Assembly: GCF_000826085.1 (NCBI RefSeq)
Contig: NZ_CCYM01000003.1
Coordinates: forward strand, 1,439,816 to 1,503,815
Length of the DNA: 64,000 nt
Reading direction: 5' to 3'
DNA from: Nigerium massiliense
GTDB taxonomy: Bacteria > Actinomycetota > Actinomycetes > Propionibacteriales > Propionibacteriaceae
Shown: positions 1-9,500 of the stretch, in pieces
Numbering within the stretch: position 1 is the first letter of the stretch
Layout of the letters: each line of letters starts with the position of its first letter
Made by a program: the position numbers and the translations under genes
The notes under the pieces: generated by a model
What the model was told of the DNA's origin: nothing
Database searches by the model: none
Seen by the model: the letters and a program-made list of their open reading frames with translations, nothing else

Positions 1-39
1 CGCGCTCAGCGTCCAGTCTTCGGTGTCCAGAATCGTCAT
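1..39 (-). CDS. N-terminal fragment of a probable WhiB-family regulator, cut by the window edge
   Basis: Only 13 codons are visible, reading MTILDTEDWTLSA from an ATG at 39. A purine-rich GAGAGG-type stretch lies upstream. The position is the best clue: in many actinobacteria (for example whiB4 next to ponA2 in mycobacteria) a WhiB iron-sulphur regulator is divergent from a PASTA penicillin-binding protein that is followed by a metallophosphoesterase, exactly the arrangement here. The acidic start followed by a Trp is compatible with WhiB N-termini, but none of the four cluster cysteines lies inside the window. The family call therefore rests mostly on synteny. Confidence 0.45.
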   Translation of the reverse strand, partial: MTILDTEDWTLSA

Positions 40-169
40 CGCGGTCCGCCTCTCTGAGGCTTTCGTAGCCTCTCGGGTAACGAAATGTTAAACAAACTCG
101 CGCGACAACTCAACTCCGCCCACCCGCTCCCTAGCATGAATCACCTTGTGCGTCGCGTAACCTGATGTC

Positions 170-2503
170 ATGCGGGTTCCTACACTTGGCCGACGGCTGT
201 ACTCGGCCCTGATGTTCGTCTTGGTCAGCATCCTGGGCGGCATTCTCGCCGCGGGCCTGTTCGTTCCGACGGCCGGCATGACCGCGGAGGGCACGAAGGC
301 CCTCGCGGGCGCCCTGGAGTCGTTGCCACAGGAACTCGAGACGCCGCCGCAGGCGCAGGGATCCCGCGTGTTGATGGCGGATGGATCCGAGTTGACCAGC
401 TTCTATGACCAGAATCGCGTCTACGTGCCGTATGCCAAGATCGCGCCGATCATGGTCAAGGCGCAGGTCGCCATCGAGGACGAGCGCTTCTTCGAGCACG
501 GCGCGCTCGACCTGCGCGGCACGCTGCGCGGCCTCGTGCGCACCGCGTCCGGCAACACCCAGGGCGGCTCGACGCTGACCCAGCAGTACGTGAAGCTCGT
601 CCTCCTGAACGAGGCCGTCGCCAGCGACGACAAGGAGGCGATGGCCGCCGCGCAGAACCGCACCGTCGCCCGCAAGGTGTTGGAGCTGCGCTACGCGATC
701 GCGCTGGAGCAGAAGCTCTCCAAGGAGGAGATCCTCGAGCGGTACCTCAACATCGCCTACTTCGGCGACGGCGCCTACGGCGTCGAGTCCGCGGCGCGGC
801 ACTACTTCAGCACCACCGCGGCCCAGCTGACGCTCCCGCAGGCCGCGATGCTGGCCGGCCTGGTCCGCAACCCGGCGACGACCGATCCGGTGCGGCACGA
901 GAAGTTGGCGATCGACCGCCGCAACAGCGTCATCGACCAGATGAACAAACTCGACGTCGTCACGGACGCGCAGGCCAAGGCCGCCAAGGCCACGGGCTTC
1001 GACCGTTCCAAGATCAGCCCCCACCCGCACCGGGGCTGCACCGCGAGCCGCTACCCGCACCTGTGCCAGCTCGTCGAGAACACGCTGCTCACCATGGACA
1101 GCCTCGGCAAGGACCGCGATGAGCGGAAGAACACGCTCTACCGCAGCGGCCTGACCATCCAGACCGAGATCACCCCGAAGTTCCAGGACGCCGGCCAGAG
1201 CGCCGTCTCGAACTTCATCGCCCCCAGCGACCCCGTCATCGGCGTGATGACGATGATCGAGCCCGGCACCGGGCTGATCCGGTCGATGGCGCAGTCGCGG
1301 CCGAAGATCGGCAACGACATGAAGAAGGGTCAGACGTACTACAACTACGGCGTCGGTCGCGACATGGGCGGCGCCGAGGGTTACTCGGGCGGCTCGACGT
1401 TCAAGGCGTTCACGGTCGCCGCGGCGCTCCAGAAGGGCATCTCCCCGTATCAGCGCATCTATGCCCCCAAGGCGATGAACTTCTCCAACAAGTGGTTCCC
1501 CACGTGTAACGGCTTCGTCCGCGGCAGCTGGAAGGGCCCGGTGACCACGGGCGTCGAGGGCAACCTCGACATGTACGGCGGGGCGAAGTTCTCGTCCAAC
1601 ACCTTCATGGTCGAGCTCGAGCGCGAGACCGGCATCTGCCAGGTGGTCACGATGGCCCAGAAGCTTGGCCTCAAGCGCGCGGACGGCGCGGACCTGATCA
1701 CCGGCAAGCTGCCGAACGGCAAGATGTCGGCGGTCGGCTCCAGCGTGAACCCGTCGTTCACGCTGGGCACCGCCGAGATCACGCCGATCTCCCTCGCGAC
1801 CGCGTACGCGACGCTGGCCGCCCGCGGCAAGCGTTGCGACCCGATCATCCTCAAGAGCGTGACCACCGAGGACGGCAAGTCGCTCGCCGTTCCGAGCGCG
1901 AACTGCCAGCAGGTGATCTCGCCGGAGGTCGCCGACCGGGCCAACGACGTCCTGCACGGCGCCTTCCAGCCGGGCGGCACCGCCGCCGCGGCGAACATCC
2001 CCGGCTACGACCTGGCCGGCAAGACCGGCACCGACGGCAACAACGCACCGTCCGTCTGGACGATGGGCTACACCCCCAACCTGGTGGGCGCCGCCCTCAT
2101 CACCGTCGACAAGACCAGCCCGCGGTTCAAGGGCCGCGCGACCAAGCGACTGCAGGGCACCCGCATCGCGCACGGTGTCCTGCGCGGTTCGTCCGGCAGG
2201 GAGGCCGGCGCCCTGCTGTGGCGGCCGGCGATGCGCAAGGCGCTGAGCTACATGCCCAAGGAGCGGTTCGTCCGGCCCGGCGAACAGCCCGTCGACGCGA
2301 AGGACGTGAACGTCCCTTCCTGCCAGGGAATGACCTCTCAGGATTGCCGCAACGCGCTCGAATCGGCCGGGTTCGCCGCGGACGCCGTCCGCATTTACTC
2401 CTCCGACGTGCCCGAGGGCACCGTGATCTCGACGCGCCCGGAGGGGCAGGCGCCGCAGTTCAGCACCGTCGAGATGCTCGTGTCCCGGGGACCCCGCAAG
2501 TGA
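170..2503 (+). CDS. ponA: Bifunctional penicillin-binding protein (transglycosylase/transpeptidase) with C-terminal PASTA domain
   Basis: Class A PBP of 777 residues that polymerises and cross-links peptidoglycan on the outer face of the membrane. One membrane anchor lies at about residues 9-33. The GT51 domain follows with the catalytic-glutamate motif EDERFFEH (about 103-110), GGSTLTQQ and a KEEILERYLN block. The transpeptidase domain shows STFK (nucleophile Ser about 409), SSN and KTGT (Lys about 618). The last 70 residues form one PASTA domain. Length and order match mycobacterial PonA2-type proteins. The ATG at 170 precedes the basic stretch of the anchor. The stop overlaps the start of the metallophosphoesterase gene, so the two are probably translationally coupled. 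Confidence 0.93.
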   Translation: MRVPTLGRRLYSALMFVLVSILGGILAAGLFVPTAGMTAEGTKALAGALESLPQELETPPQAQGSRVLMADGSELTSFYDQNRVYVPYAKIAPIMVKAQVAIEDERFFEHGALDLRGTLRGLVRTASGNTQGGSTLTQQYVKLVLLNEAVASDDKEAMAAAQNRTVARKVLELRYAIALEQKLSKEEILERYLNIAYFGDGAYGVESAARHYFSTTAAQLTLPQAAMLAGLVRNPATTDPVRHEKLAIDRRNSVIDQMNKLDVVTDAQAKAAKATGFDRSKISPHPHRGCTASRYPHLCQLVENTLLTMDSLGKDRDERKNTLYRSGLTIQTEITPKFQDAGQSAVSNFIAPSDPVIGVMTMIEPGTGLIRSMAQSRPKIGNDMKKGQTYYNYGVGRDMGGAEGYSGGSTFKAFTVAAALQKGISPYQRIYAPKAMNFSNKWFPTCNGFVRGSWKGPVTTGVEGNLDMYGGAKFSSNTFMVELERETGICQVVTMAQKLGLKRADGADLITGKLPNGKMSAVGSSVNPSFTLGTAEITPISLATAYATLAARGKRCDPIILKSVTTEDGKSLAVPSANCQQVISPEVADRANDVLHGAFQPGGTAAAANIPGYDLAGKTGTDGNNAPSVWTMGYTPNLVGAALITVDKTSPRFKGRATKRLQGTRIAHGVLRGSSGREAGALLWRPAMRKALSYMPKERFVRPGEQPVDAKDVNVPSCQGMTSQDCRNALESAGFAADAVRIYSSDVPEGTVISTRPEGQAPQFSTVEMLVSRGPRK

Positions 2504-3459
2504 GCGGCCGTCCTTCCGGGGTCCTCGGACGGCTGGGCCGCGCCGTCGGCGGCGTCGCGCTCGTCGGGACGGCCTGCGTCGCCTACGGCACGTTCATCGA
2601 GTCAGCGTCCTACCGCGTGCGGCGGGTGGACGTTCCGGTCCTGAAACCGGGCAGCGAGCCCCTGCGCGTGCTGCACCTGTCGGACGCCCACCTGCTGCCG
2701 ATGTACGCCCGCCGGCGGGCGTTCCTGCGGTCGCTGGCGGGCCTCGAACCCGACCTCGTCGTGAGCACGGGCGACAGTCTGGCGGGCGAGGACGGGCTAC
2801 CCGCACTCATCGAGTCGCTCGGTCGGCTGCTGGACGTCCCGGGCGTCTTCGTCTTCGGCTCCAACGACTACGTCGCGCCCCGCATGAAGAACCCGGTCCG
2901 CTACCTGTGGCGGGCCACCGGCAAGCCTGCCCCGCAGCGAGCCAGCCTGCCCACCGAAGAGCTGCGCGCGGCGTTCACCTCCCGCGGCTGGCTCGACCTG
3001 AACGACCGCCGAGCCGAGCTGACGATCCGCGGGCAACGATTCGCCTTCCGCGGCACCGACGACGCCCACGAGCACCGGGACGACTACCCGGCCGTCGCAG
3101 GGCCCGCCGATCCGGACGCGGTGAACATCGGCGTGACGCACGCACCGTACCTGCGCATGCTGGACGCGATGACGGCCGACGGCGTGGAGATGATCTTCGC
3201 CGGCCACACCCACGGCGGCCAGGTGTGCGTCCCGGGACGCGGCGCGCTGACGTCCAACTGCGACCTGCCGGTGCAGCACGCCAAGGGCTTGTTCCGGCAC
3301 ACGACGGGCGACAAGACCAGTTGGGTCAACGTGTCCGCCGGCATCGGGATGTCCCCGTACGCACCGTTCCGGTTCGCCTGCCCGCCCGAGGTCTCGTTGC
3401 TCACGTTGGTGCCTCGCGCGGAAGGGGCGTCCGCCCGACGGACGGGACGGCTCAAATAG
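2500..3459 (+). CDS. Membrane-anchored calcineurin-like metallophosphoesterase
   Basis: 319-residue protein of the calcineurin-like phosphoesterase superfamily. Metal-binding motifs appear in order: LSDAHL (about 63-68), STGDSL, GSND in place of the more usual GNHD, and GHTHGGQ near residue 235. An N-terminal hydrophobic segment at about residues 12-28 suggests membrane attachment. The start is taken as the GTG at 2500, which overlaps the PBP stop codon by four bases (GTGA); the frame is also open far upstream inside the PBP gene, but that reading is a shadow. This gene follows ponA2-type genes in many actinobacteria, so a role in the cell envelope is likely. The substrate is not known. Confidence 0.87.
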   Translation: MSGRPSGVLGRLGRAVGGVALVGTACVAYGTFIESASYRVRRVDVPVLKPGSEPLRVLHLSDAHLLPMYARRRAFLRSLAGLEPDLVVSTGDSLAGEDGLPALIESLGRLLDVPGVFVFGSNDYVAPRMKNPVRYLWRATGKPAPQRASLPTEELRAAFTSRGWLDLNDRRAELTIRGQRFAFRGTDDAHEHRDDYPAVAGPADPDAVNIGVTHAPYLRMLDAMTADGVEMIFAGHTHGGQVCVPGRGALTSNCDLPVQHAKGLFRHTTGDKTSWVNVSAGIGMSPYAPFRFACPPEVSLLTLVPRAEGASARRTGRLK

Positions 3460-3505
3460 GTGAACACGCCGAAGTGAGCTATGATCGACAAGGCCTTCGG
3501 GTCAT

Positions 3506-3580
<75 letters not shown>

Positions 3581-3722
3581 GCTGACCAAACCGGTTCTGA
3601 TCTGCGGAAACGCGATCGGACCGGTTTTGTGCTTCTCGGCGTCGGCCGGCATCCGGGGACGGTCGGCGCGGAACTGAGAAATCGTCGGCGCCGGTCGCCG
3701 GCCGCGACCGTACGCTTGAGTC

Positions 3723-4064
3723 ATGAGGGAAGACTCCGCTCACCTCGACCGGCCCGACGGCTGGCTGTTCGCGTTCTCCGGCTGGGCCGTCCTCGTCCTG
3801 GGGCTGCTCCAGGCGGCCGCCGCCGCAGGCGTTCACCTGCTGACCCCCGTCGACACCCCGCTGACCGAGCTGCTGTGGCTCACCGCGCTCGTAGCGGGCC
3901 TGTGGGGCCTGCTCTTCACGCTCTTCTTCGCCTCTCGCCTGGTGCACTCCCCGCGCGCGCTGCCGGCATCCGCCCTCGTCGCGACCGCAGCCGGGCTCGC
4001 CGTCACCGTAGCCCTCGTCGCATCGGGGTTCTACGGTGGGGCGGGGTCGGCGTCCGCCCCCTAG
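3723..4064 (+). CDS. Small three-helix membrane protein of unknown function
   Basis: 113 residues with a short acidic N-terminus and three hydrophobic segments at about 15-37, 50-70 and 80-103, the last ending in a Gly/Ala/Ser tail. I do not recognise the family. The gene stands alone between tRNA-Pro and the convergent thiamine transporter operon. Third codon positions are strongly G/C as in neighbouring genes, which supports real coding. Confidence 0.7.
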   Translation: MREDSAHLDRPDGWLFAFSGWAVLVLGLLQAAAAAGVHLLTPVDTPLTELLWLTALVAGLWGLLFTLFFASRLVHSPRALPASALVATAAGLAVTVALVASGFYGGAGSASAP

Positions 4065-4114
4065 TCAAGCCCCACAACCGTCGTACTGCCGGCCGGGAGA
4101 ACGCTAGGGCCGGG

Positions 4115-5125
4115 TCAGACAGCGGGGACGGACACCGCGTCGTCCGGGTTCAACATCACCCGGACGTGCGGGGACGCCCCGGCGCCCTCGGGGCAGGGCA
4201 CGGCCGCGTGCTGGCCGTCGGGCAGTTCGACGGTCAGCTCCGCCCTCCCGCGCCGGTGGGTCTCGTTCAGCACCGGAACCGGGAGGCCGTCGTCGCTGAG
4301 CACCAGCGCGTCCGGCCCCAGCGCCAGCAGCTCACCCGGCGCCAGCGTCCCGCGGTAGCCAAGTTCGGCCGCAGCCGTGGCCTCCAGGAAGGGGCCGTAG
4401 CCCAGGAAGTCCGCAACCCGGCGGTTGGCCGGCCGGGCCCACAGGTCGCCGGGGGTCGCCACCTGCAACAGCCGGCCGTCGGCCAGCACCGCGATGCGGT
4501 CGGCGATCGTCGCGGCTTCGTCCTGGTCGTGGGTGACGTAGAGCGCGGTGGTCCCGGTCGCACGCAACCCGTGCGAAAGCTCACCGACCATGTGCTCGCG
4601 CAGGCCGCGGTCGAGCGCGGACAGCGGCTCGTCCAGGAGCAGCAGCCTCGGCGACGGCGCCAGCGCCCGGGCCAGCGCCACCCGCTGCGCCTGGCCGCCC
4701 GACAGCTCGGTGACCTTCCGGTCCCCGTAACCGCCCAGGCCGACCAGCTCGAGCAGTTCCTCCACCCGTGCCGTGCGGTCGGCCCGCTTCCATTTGTTCA
4801 GCCCGTAGCCGACGTTCTTGCGGACGTTCATGCTGGGGAACAACTGCGCGTCCTGGAACATCATCCCGAAGTTCCGCTTGTGCACCGGGGTAGCCGTCAC
4901 CTCGTCGTCGTCCCACCACACCTGACCCGACGCCAGCGGCTCCAGGCCGGCCACCGAACGCAGGAGCGACGACTTGCCCGATCCGGACGGGCCCAGCATC
5001 GCCAGCACCTCCCCCGGCTGCACCTCGATGCTCACCCCGTCGACGGCCCGCACGACGGTCGGCCGTCCGCCGATTGGGGTCGCCTGGTACTCCACGACCG
5101 CGTCCCGCAGCGTCAGCCCACGCAT
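4115..5125 (-). CDS. thiQ: Thiamine ABC transporter ATP-binding protein
   Basis: 336-residue ATPase that powers uptake of thiamine or its phosphates. Visible motifs are Walker A GPSGSGKSS (about 47-55), signature LSGGQAQR, Walker B LLLLDEPLSALD and the switch VTHDQDEA. About 110 residues follow the nucleotide-binding domain as a regulatory extension, as in PotA/FbpC-type ATPases. It is the last gene of the riboswitch-controlled operon thiB-thiP-thiQ and starts 27 bases after thiP. By sequence alone it could be an iron or polyamine ATPase; the TPP riboswitch upstream of the operon decides for thiamine. Confidence 0.86.
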   Translation of the reverse strand: MRGLTLRDAVVEYQATPIGGRPTVVRAVDGVSIEVQPGEVLAMLGPSGSGKSSLLRSVAGLEPLASGQVWWDDDEVTATPVHKRNFGMMFQDAQLFPSMNVRKNVGYGLNKWKRADRTARVEELLELVGLGGYGDRKVTELSGGQAQRVALARALAPSPRLLLLDEPLSALDRGLREHMVGELSHGLRATGTTALYVTHDQDEAATIADRIAVLADGRLLQVATPGDLWARPANRRVADFLGYGPFLEATAAAELGYRGTLAPGELLALGPDALVLSDDGLPVPVLNETHRRGRAELTVELPDGQHAAVPCPEGAGASPHVRVMLNPDDAVSVPAV

Positions 5126-5152
5126 CGCCCGTCCTCTCGCGTCGTCATCGCG

Positions 5153-6841
5153 TCACCATCCCGTCGCCGCCCGCGGCCGGAACCGCTCGGCCAGCGCCAT
5201 GGCGGTGCCCGTCATGAGGGCCAACAGCACCGATGCTGCCATAGCCATCCCGTAGTTGCTCGCCCCCGGACGCCCGATCAGCTCGCTGATCACCACCGGC
5301 AGCGTCGCCTGATCGGGCCGCGCCAGGAACGAGGTCGCCCCGAACTCCCCCAGGCTCGTCGCCAGCGCGAAACCCGTGGCCAGCCCCAGCCCGCGCAACG
5401 CCAGCGGGACGTCGATCGTCCCCAGCACTCGCCACGGGGACGCCCCCAGCGCGGCGGCGGCCTCCCGCTGCCGCGGGTCGATCGCCCGCAGCACCGGCAG
5501 CAGCGAGCGCACCACCAGGGGCAGCGCCACGATGGCCTGGGCGATCGGCACGAGCGCCGCCGAGGAGCGCAGGTCGAGCGGCGGCCGGTTCAAGGTGACG
5601 AGGAAGCCGAAGCCCACCGTCACCGCCGAGACGCCCAGCGGCAGCATGAAGAACGAGTCGAGGCCGCGCAGCGCGGCGCGTCCCAGCCTCGAGCGGGGGC
5701 GCCGGGACAACACGAAGCTCACCAGCAGCCCCAGCGTCACGGACAGCACGGTCGCGGCGAGGGCGATCCGCAGCGACTGTGCCGCCGAGGCCCACACCGG
5801 CATGGCCAGCGCCCCGTCGCCGGTCGTGGCCAGGGCGCGGTAGTAGTCCAGGCCGATCCCCGTCGGCGTCGCGACCGACCGGTAGGCCAGGTAGACCAGC
5901 GGCGTCAGCAGCAGCCCCAGCACCACCGCGGCGGTCAGGATGCTCGCCGGGGCGTCCCTGCGCCACGACCAGGACCGCTCTCCCGTGTCGTCGGTCGTGA
6001 GCCGGCGGGCGACCTGCTGGCGCGCCTGCATCCGGTTGGCCACCCACAGGCTGAGCGTCACCACCAGCAGCTGCGTCACCGACAGCACGGACGCGGCCGG
6101 CAGGTTCAGCAGCTGCGTCGTTTGATACCAGATCTCCGTCTCGATCGTCGCCCACCGGACGCCGCCCATCACCATCACGATGCCGTAGGCGGACGCGCAG
6201 AACAGGAACACGATCGCCGCGCCGGACGCGATCGCCGGCGCCAGCGCGGGCAGGGTCACCGTGCAGAACACCCGCGCCGGGGTCGCGCCCAGCACCCGGG
6301 CCGCCTCCCCCATCCGCGGGTCGAGCCGCCCCCACAGCCCGCCGACGGTGCGCACGATCACCGAGTAGTTGAAGAACACCAGCGCGGCCACGATCGCCGT
6401 CAGGGTTTCCTCCAGTCGCAGGAACCCCAGCGGTCCGGTCGAACCCAGCAGCGTCCGGAACGCCACGCCCACCACCACCGTGGGCAGCACGAACGGGATC
6501 GTGACGAACGCGCGGACGATCCCGCGGCCGGGGAACCGGGTGCGGTACAGCACGTACGCCCCCGGCACCCCCAGCAGCACGGACGCCACGGTGCCCAACA
6601 CGGCCAGGCTCAGCGTGGTCCGGATGATCCGCCACGTCCGGGCGCTCGAGAAGACCTGCTCGAACCCGGCCAGCGACGGCTGCCCGTGGGGGAAGAACCC
6701 GCGAACGACCAACGCCAGCACGGGCCAGACGAAGAAGATCGCGAGGAAGAGCAGCGGCAGCACCGTCGCTGCCGTCCAGGCCAGCACCCAGCCGGGGCTC
6801 GCCTGGACGGCCGGAACGCGGCGGCGTCGGATCGCTCTCAC
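5153..6841 (-). CDS. thiP: Thiamine ABC transporter permease (two fused permease halves)
   Basis: 562-residue integral membrane protein with about twelve hydrophobic segments arranged as two repeats. Each half carries an EAA-type coupling loop for the ATPase: EAARVLGATPARV in the first half and EAAAALGASPWRV in the second. This tandem arrangement is typical of ThiP and of ferric-iron (FbpB) permeases. The start is a GTG at 6841 in front of a basic stretch (RAIRRRR), 17 bases after the thiB stop. The gene is co-transcribed with thiB and thiQ under the TPP riboswitch. Confidence 0.88.
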   Translation of the reverse strand: MRAIRRRRVPAVQASPGWVLAWTAATVLPLLFLAIFFVWPVLALVVRGFFPHGQPSLAGFEQVFSSARTWRIIRTTLSLAVLGTVASVLLGVPGAYVLYRTRFPGRGIVRAFVTIPFVLPTVVVGVAFRTLLGSTGPLGFLRLEETLTAIVAALVFFNYSVIVRTVGGLWGRLDPRMGEAARVLGATPARVFCTVTLPALAPAIASGAAIVFLFCASAYGIVMVMGGVRWATIETEIWYQTTQLLNLPAASVLSVTQLLVVTLSLWVANRMQARQQVARRLTTDDTGERSWSWRRDAPASILTAAVVLGLLLTPLVYLAYRSVATPTGIGLDYYRALATTGDGALAMPVWASAAQSLRIALAATVLSVTLGLLVSFVLSRRPRSRLGRAALRGLDSFFMLPLGVSAVTVGFGFLVTLNRPPLDLRSSAALVPIAQAIVALPLVVRSLLPVLRAIDPRQREAAAALGASPWRVLGTIDVPLALRGLGLATGFALATSLGEFGATSFLARPDQATLPVVISELIGRPGASNYGMAMAASVLLALMTGTAMALAERFRPRAATGW

Positions 6842-6858
6842 GGCGGCGGCGGCGCGGC

Positions 6859-7938
6859 TCAGCCGATCACCTTCGCCGTCCAGTCGCTGATCCAGCCTTC
6901 GCGCTTGCTGGACAGGTCGGCGGCCGGCACGGTCCAGGGCTTGTCGGACAGCGGGGCGTACCTCGTCCAGTCGCTGGGCAACGTCGTCGCCTTCACCGCC
7001 GGGTACATGTACATCTGGTCGGGGATGTCCGCCTGCACCTTCGGGCTGAGCAGGAAGTCGATGAACTTGCGGGCGCCGACCTCGTTCTTGGCCCCCGCGA
7101 TCACGCCGGCGTACTCCACCTGCCGGAAGCAGGTGTCCAGCAGCGCGGTCGTCGGCGGCTCGCCGCCAGACTTCGGCACCTCGAACGCCGGGGACGTCGC
7201 GTAGCTGACCACCAGCGGGCGCGAACCCTTGCCGGACGACCCGGAGAACTCCACCGAGTAGGCGGTGTCCCAGTCCTTGGCGACCTTGACGCCGTTGTCC
7301 TTCAGCTTGCCCCAGTAGTCGAGGTAGCCGTCCTCACCCTTCGCCGCGACCGTGGCGGCCAGGAAGGCCAGCCCGGGCGACGACGACGCCGGGTTCTCCA
7401 CGGCGAGCTGGTCCTTGTACTCGGGCTTGGCCAGGTCGTCCAGGGACGCCGGGACCGCGAGCTTGTGGGACGCGTACCAGCGCTTGTCGGCGTTGACGCA
7501 GACGTCGCCGAAATCGATCGGCGTCAGCAGGTCGCGATCGTCGGCCGCCAGGTCGCGCGAGCCGGCCGGCAGCGCGGACGAGGCGTAGGGCGTCAGGACG
7601 CCTTCGTCGACCGCCCGGCCGGCGAAGGTGTTGTCGATGCCGTAGACGACGTCACCCAGCGGCGAACCCTTGGTGAGCACGAGCTTGTTCGTCATCGCGC
7701 CCGCGTCGCCGCTCTTGGCGATCGTGACCCGGTAGCCGGTCTGCTGCTTGAACTCGTCGAGCAGCTTGGCGTCGAGGTTGAACGAGTCGTGCACCACGAC
7801 GGTGAGCTCGGACGACCGCGTGGGCTCCGACGGCGTCCCCGCGCCCCCCGCGCTGGGCGCCGGGGAACCGCTGCACGCGGCGAGCGTCAGGGCGAGCGCG
7901 GCGGACAACGCCGCGCCGAGGACGCGTTGTGACTTCAT
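6859..7938 (-). CDS. thiB: Thiamine-binding lipoprotein of the ABC importer
   Basis: 359-residue extracytoplasmic solute-binding protein. The signal peptide ends in a lipobox (LTLAACSG, Cys about 22), so the mature protein should be lipid-anchored. The mature part begins after a Ser/Pro/Gly linker with ELTVVVHDSFN and contains SPLGDVVYGIDN and DFGDVCVN, which fit the TbpA/ThiB family. It is the first gene after the TPP riboswitch, whose 3' end lies about 55 bases upstream. Expression should fall when thiamine pyrophosphate is plentiful. Confidence 0.89.
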   Translation of the reverse strand: MKSQRVLGAALSAALALTLAACSGSPAPSAGGAGTPSEPTRSSELTVVVHDSFNLDAKLLDEFKQQTGYRVTIAKSGDAGAMTNKLVLTKGSPLGDVVYGIDNTFAGRAVDEGVLTPYASSALPAGSRDLAADDRDLLTPIDFGDVCVNADKRWYASHKLAVPASLDDLAKPEYKDQLAVENPASSSPGLAFLAATVAAKGEDGYLDYWGKLKDNGVKVAKDWDTAYSVEFSGSSGKGSRPLVVSYATSPAFEVPKSGGEPPTTALLDTCFRQVEYAGVIAGAKNEVGARKFIDFLLSPKVQADIPDQMYMYPAVKATTLPSDWTRYAPLSDKPWTVPAADLSSKREGWISDWTAKVIG

Positions 7939-7993
7939 GGATGGGCCTCCCGATCTCGAGAGGGCTCGGCCGTCGCCGAGGAGATGGATGCTC

Positions 7994-8076
7994 GACTCCC
8001 TACGCCGGTGCGAACCGGATCAGGTTCGAGGGTCTGCGCCACGCGCACTCTCAGCGCCCCTGCGGCGCTCCCCTGT
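7994..8076 (-). promoter_or_regulatory. TPP riboswitch (THI element) ahead of thiBPQ
   Basis: On the minus strand the aptamer core is readable: AGGGGAGC at the 5' side, GCTGAGAG, then GACCCTCGAACCTGATC followed by a closing GCGTAGGGAG. These are the conserved blocks of thiamine pyrophosphate aptamers in the right order. The closing helix pairs the 5' GGGGAGC region with the 3' segment. The gene downstream is the thiamine-binding protein, which fits the ligand. No strong intrinsic terminator is evident between aptamer and ATG, so translational control is plausible. Confidence 0.93.
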
Positions 8077-8137
8077 CGCCGAGCAGCCTAGCGCGTGCTC
8101 CAGCGCCGCGTAGCCGACCTGAGGAAGGACGGTCGTC

Positions 8138-9409
8138 TCAGCGCCCGGTCCCCGCGTAGACGACGGCCTCGCCGCTGCCGTCCAGCCCGAACGCCGAGTG
8201 CGCCGCCCGGACTGCCCGGTCGACATCGTCGATGGGGACCACCACGGAGATGCGGATCTCAGAGGTGGAGATCATTGAGATGTTGATGCCCGCCTCGGCG
8301 ATCGCGGTGAACGTCCGCGCGGAGACGCCCGGATGCGAGCGCATCCCGACGCCGATCACCGATACCTTGCCGACCTGGTCGTTGAACAGCGCCTCGTCGA
8401 AGCCGATCTCGTCCTGAACCGTTGCGAGCGCCGCCATGGCCTTGGGGCCGTCGTTCTGCGGGAGCGTGAAGGAGATCGCGGTGGTGTTGCCCTCCACCGA
8501 GACGTTCTGGACGATCATGTCGATGTTGATGCCCGCGTCCGCGACGGCCTGGAAGATCTTCGCGGCGTTGCCGATCGCGTCCGGCACGCCGACGACCGTG
8601 ATCTTCGCCTCGCTGCGATCGTGCGCGACGCCGGTGATGAGGGCGGCTTCGGCTTCCATGGCCTGTCCTTCCTTGCTTGACATGTCGATGACCCAGGTGC
8701 CCGGCTTGTTCGAGAACGACGACCGGACGTGGACGGGAACGTTCTCGCGACGCGCGTACTCGACGCAGCGCAGGTGCAGGATCTTCGCGCCGTTGGCGGC
8801 CATCTCCAGCATCTCGTCGTAGCTGATCTCCGGGATCCGCTGGGCTTCCGGGACGATGCGCGGATCCGCGCTGAAGATGCCGTCGACATCGGAGTAGATC
8901 TCGCAGTAGCTGGCCTTCAAAGCGCCGGCAAGCGCGACCGCCGTCGTGTCGGACGCCCCGCGGCCGAGCGTGGTGACGTCCTTGGTGGTCTGGGAGACGC
9001 CCTGGAAGCCCGCCACGATGACGATGTCGCCGTCCTCGAGCGCCGTCTCGATGCGCCCGGGCGTGATGTCGATGATGCGGGCGTCGCCGTGCGCCTCGGT
9101 CGTGATGACGCCGGCCTGCGACCCGGTGAACGACCGGGCGGTGTAACCCAGGTCGTTGATCGCCATGGCCAACAGCGCCGCGGACATGCGCTCACCGGCC
9201 GTCAGCAGCATGTCGAGCTCGCGCGGACGCGGCTGCGGCGATACCTGTCTGGCGAGGTCGAGGAGGTCGTCCGTGGTGTCGCCCATCGCGGAGACGATGA
9301 CGCAGACGTCGTGGCCCTGCTCGTGCGTGTCGACGATGCGCGCGGCGACCCGCTTGATGCTCGCGGCGTCAGCCACCGACGAGCCACCGAACTTCTGCAC
9401 GACACGCAT
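8138..9409 (-). CDS. lysC: Aspartate kinase
   Basis: 423-residue kinase that phosphorylates aspartate in the first step towards lysine, methionine, threonine and diaminopimelate. The N-terminus has the hallmark KFGGSSV. The kinase domain contains [10 protein letters not shown] and [12 protein letters not shown], and two ACT domains fill the last 170 residues ([12 protein letters not shown] and HPGVSARTF). I chose the ATG at 9409 because a GGAGG box sits six bases upstream and KFGGSS follows at once; an upstream in-frame ATG would add 18 unrelated residues. In many actinobacteria asd follows ask; here a thiamine operon follows instead. Confidence 0.94.
   Translation of the reverse strand: MRVVQKFGGSSVADAASIKRVAARIVDTHEQGHDVCVIVSAMGDTTDDLLDLARQVSPQPRPRELDMLLTAGERMSAALLAMAINDLGYTARSFTGSQAGVITTEAHGDARIIDITPGRIETALEDGDIVIVAGFQGVSQTTKDVTTLGRGASDTTAVALAGALKASYCEIYSDVDGIFSADPRIVPEAQRIPEISYDEMLEMAANGAKILHLRCVEYARRENVPVHVRSSFSNKPGTWVIDMSSKEGQAMEAEAALITGVAHDRSEAKITVVGVPDAIGNAAKIFQAVADAGINIDMIVQNVSVEGNTTAISFTLPQNDGPKAMAALATVQDEIGFDEALFNDQVGKVSVIGVGMRSHPGVSARTFTAIAEAGINISMISTSEIRISVVVPIDDVDRAVRAAHSAFGLDGSGEAVVYAGTGR
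8657..8675 (-). promoter_or_regulatory. Internal ribosome binding site and start for the aspartate kinase beta subunit
   Basis: Inside lysC, AAGGAAGGA stands six bases before an in-frame ATG (8659) that begins [10 protein letters not shown]. Actinobacterial and Bacillus aspartate kinases are known to be alpha2beta2, with the regulatory beta chain made from an internal start at this place. The beta product would span 8138-8659, 173 residues with both ACT domains. Confidence 0.65.
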
Positions 9410-9500
9410 TCGAATCCTCCCTACGTCAACCGCGCCTACTCTGCCACGACCGCCGCTGTTCACGGATCGTTTCGGCCAGTGGGCTGTCTAGAATGACCGC

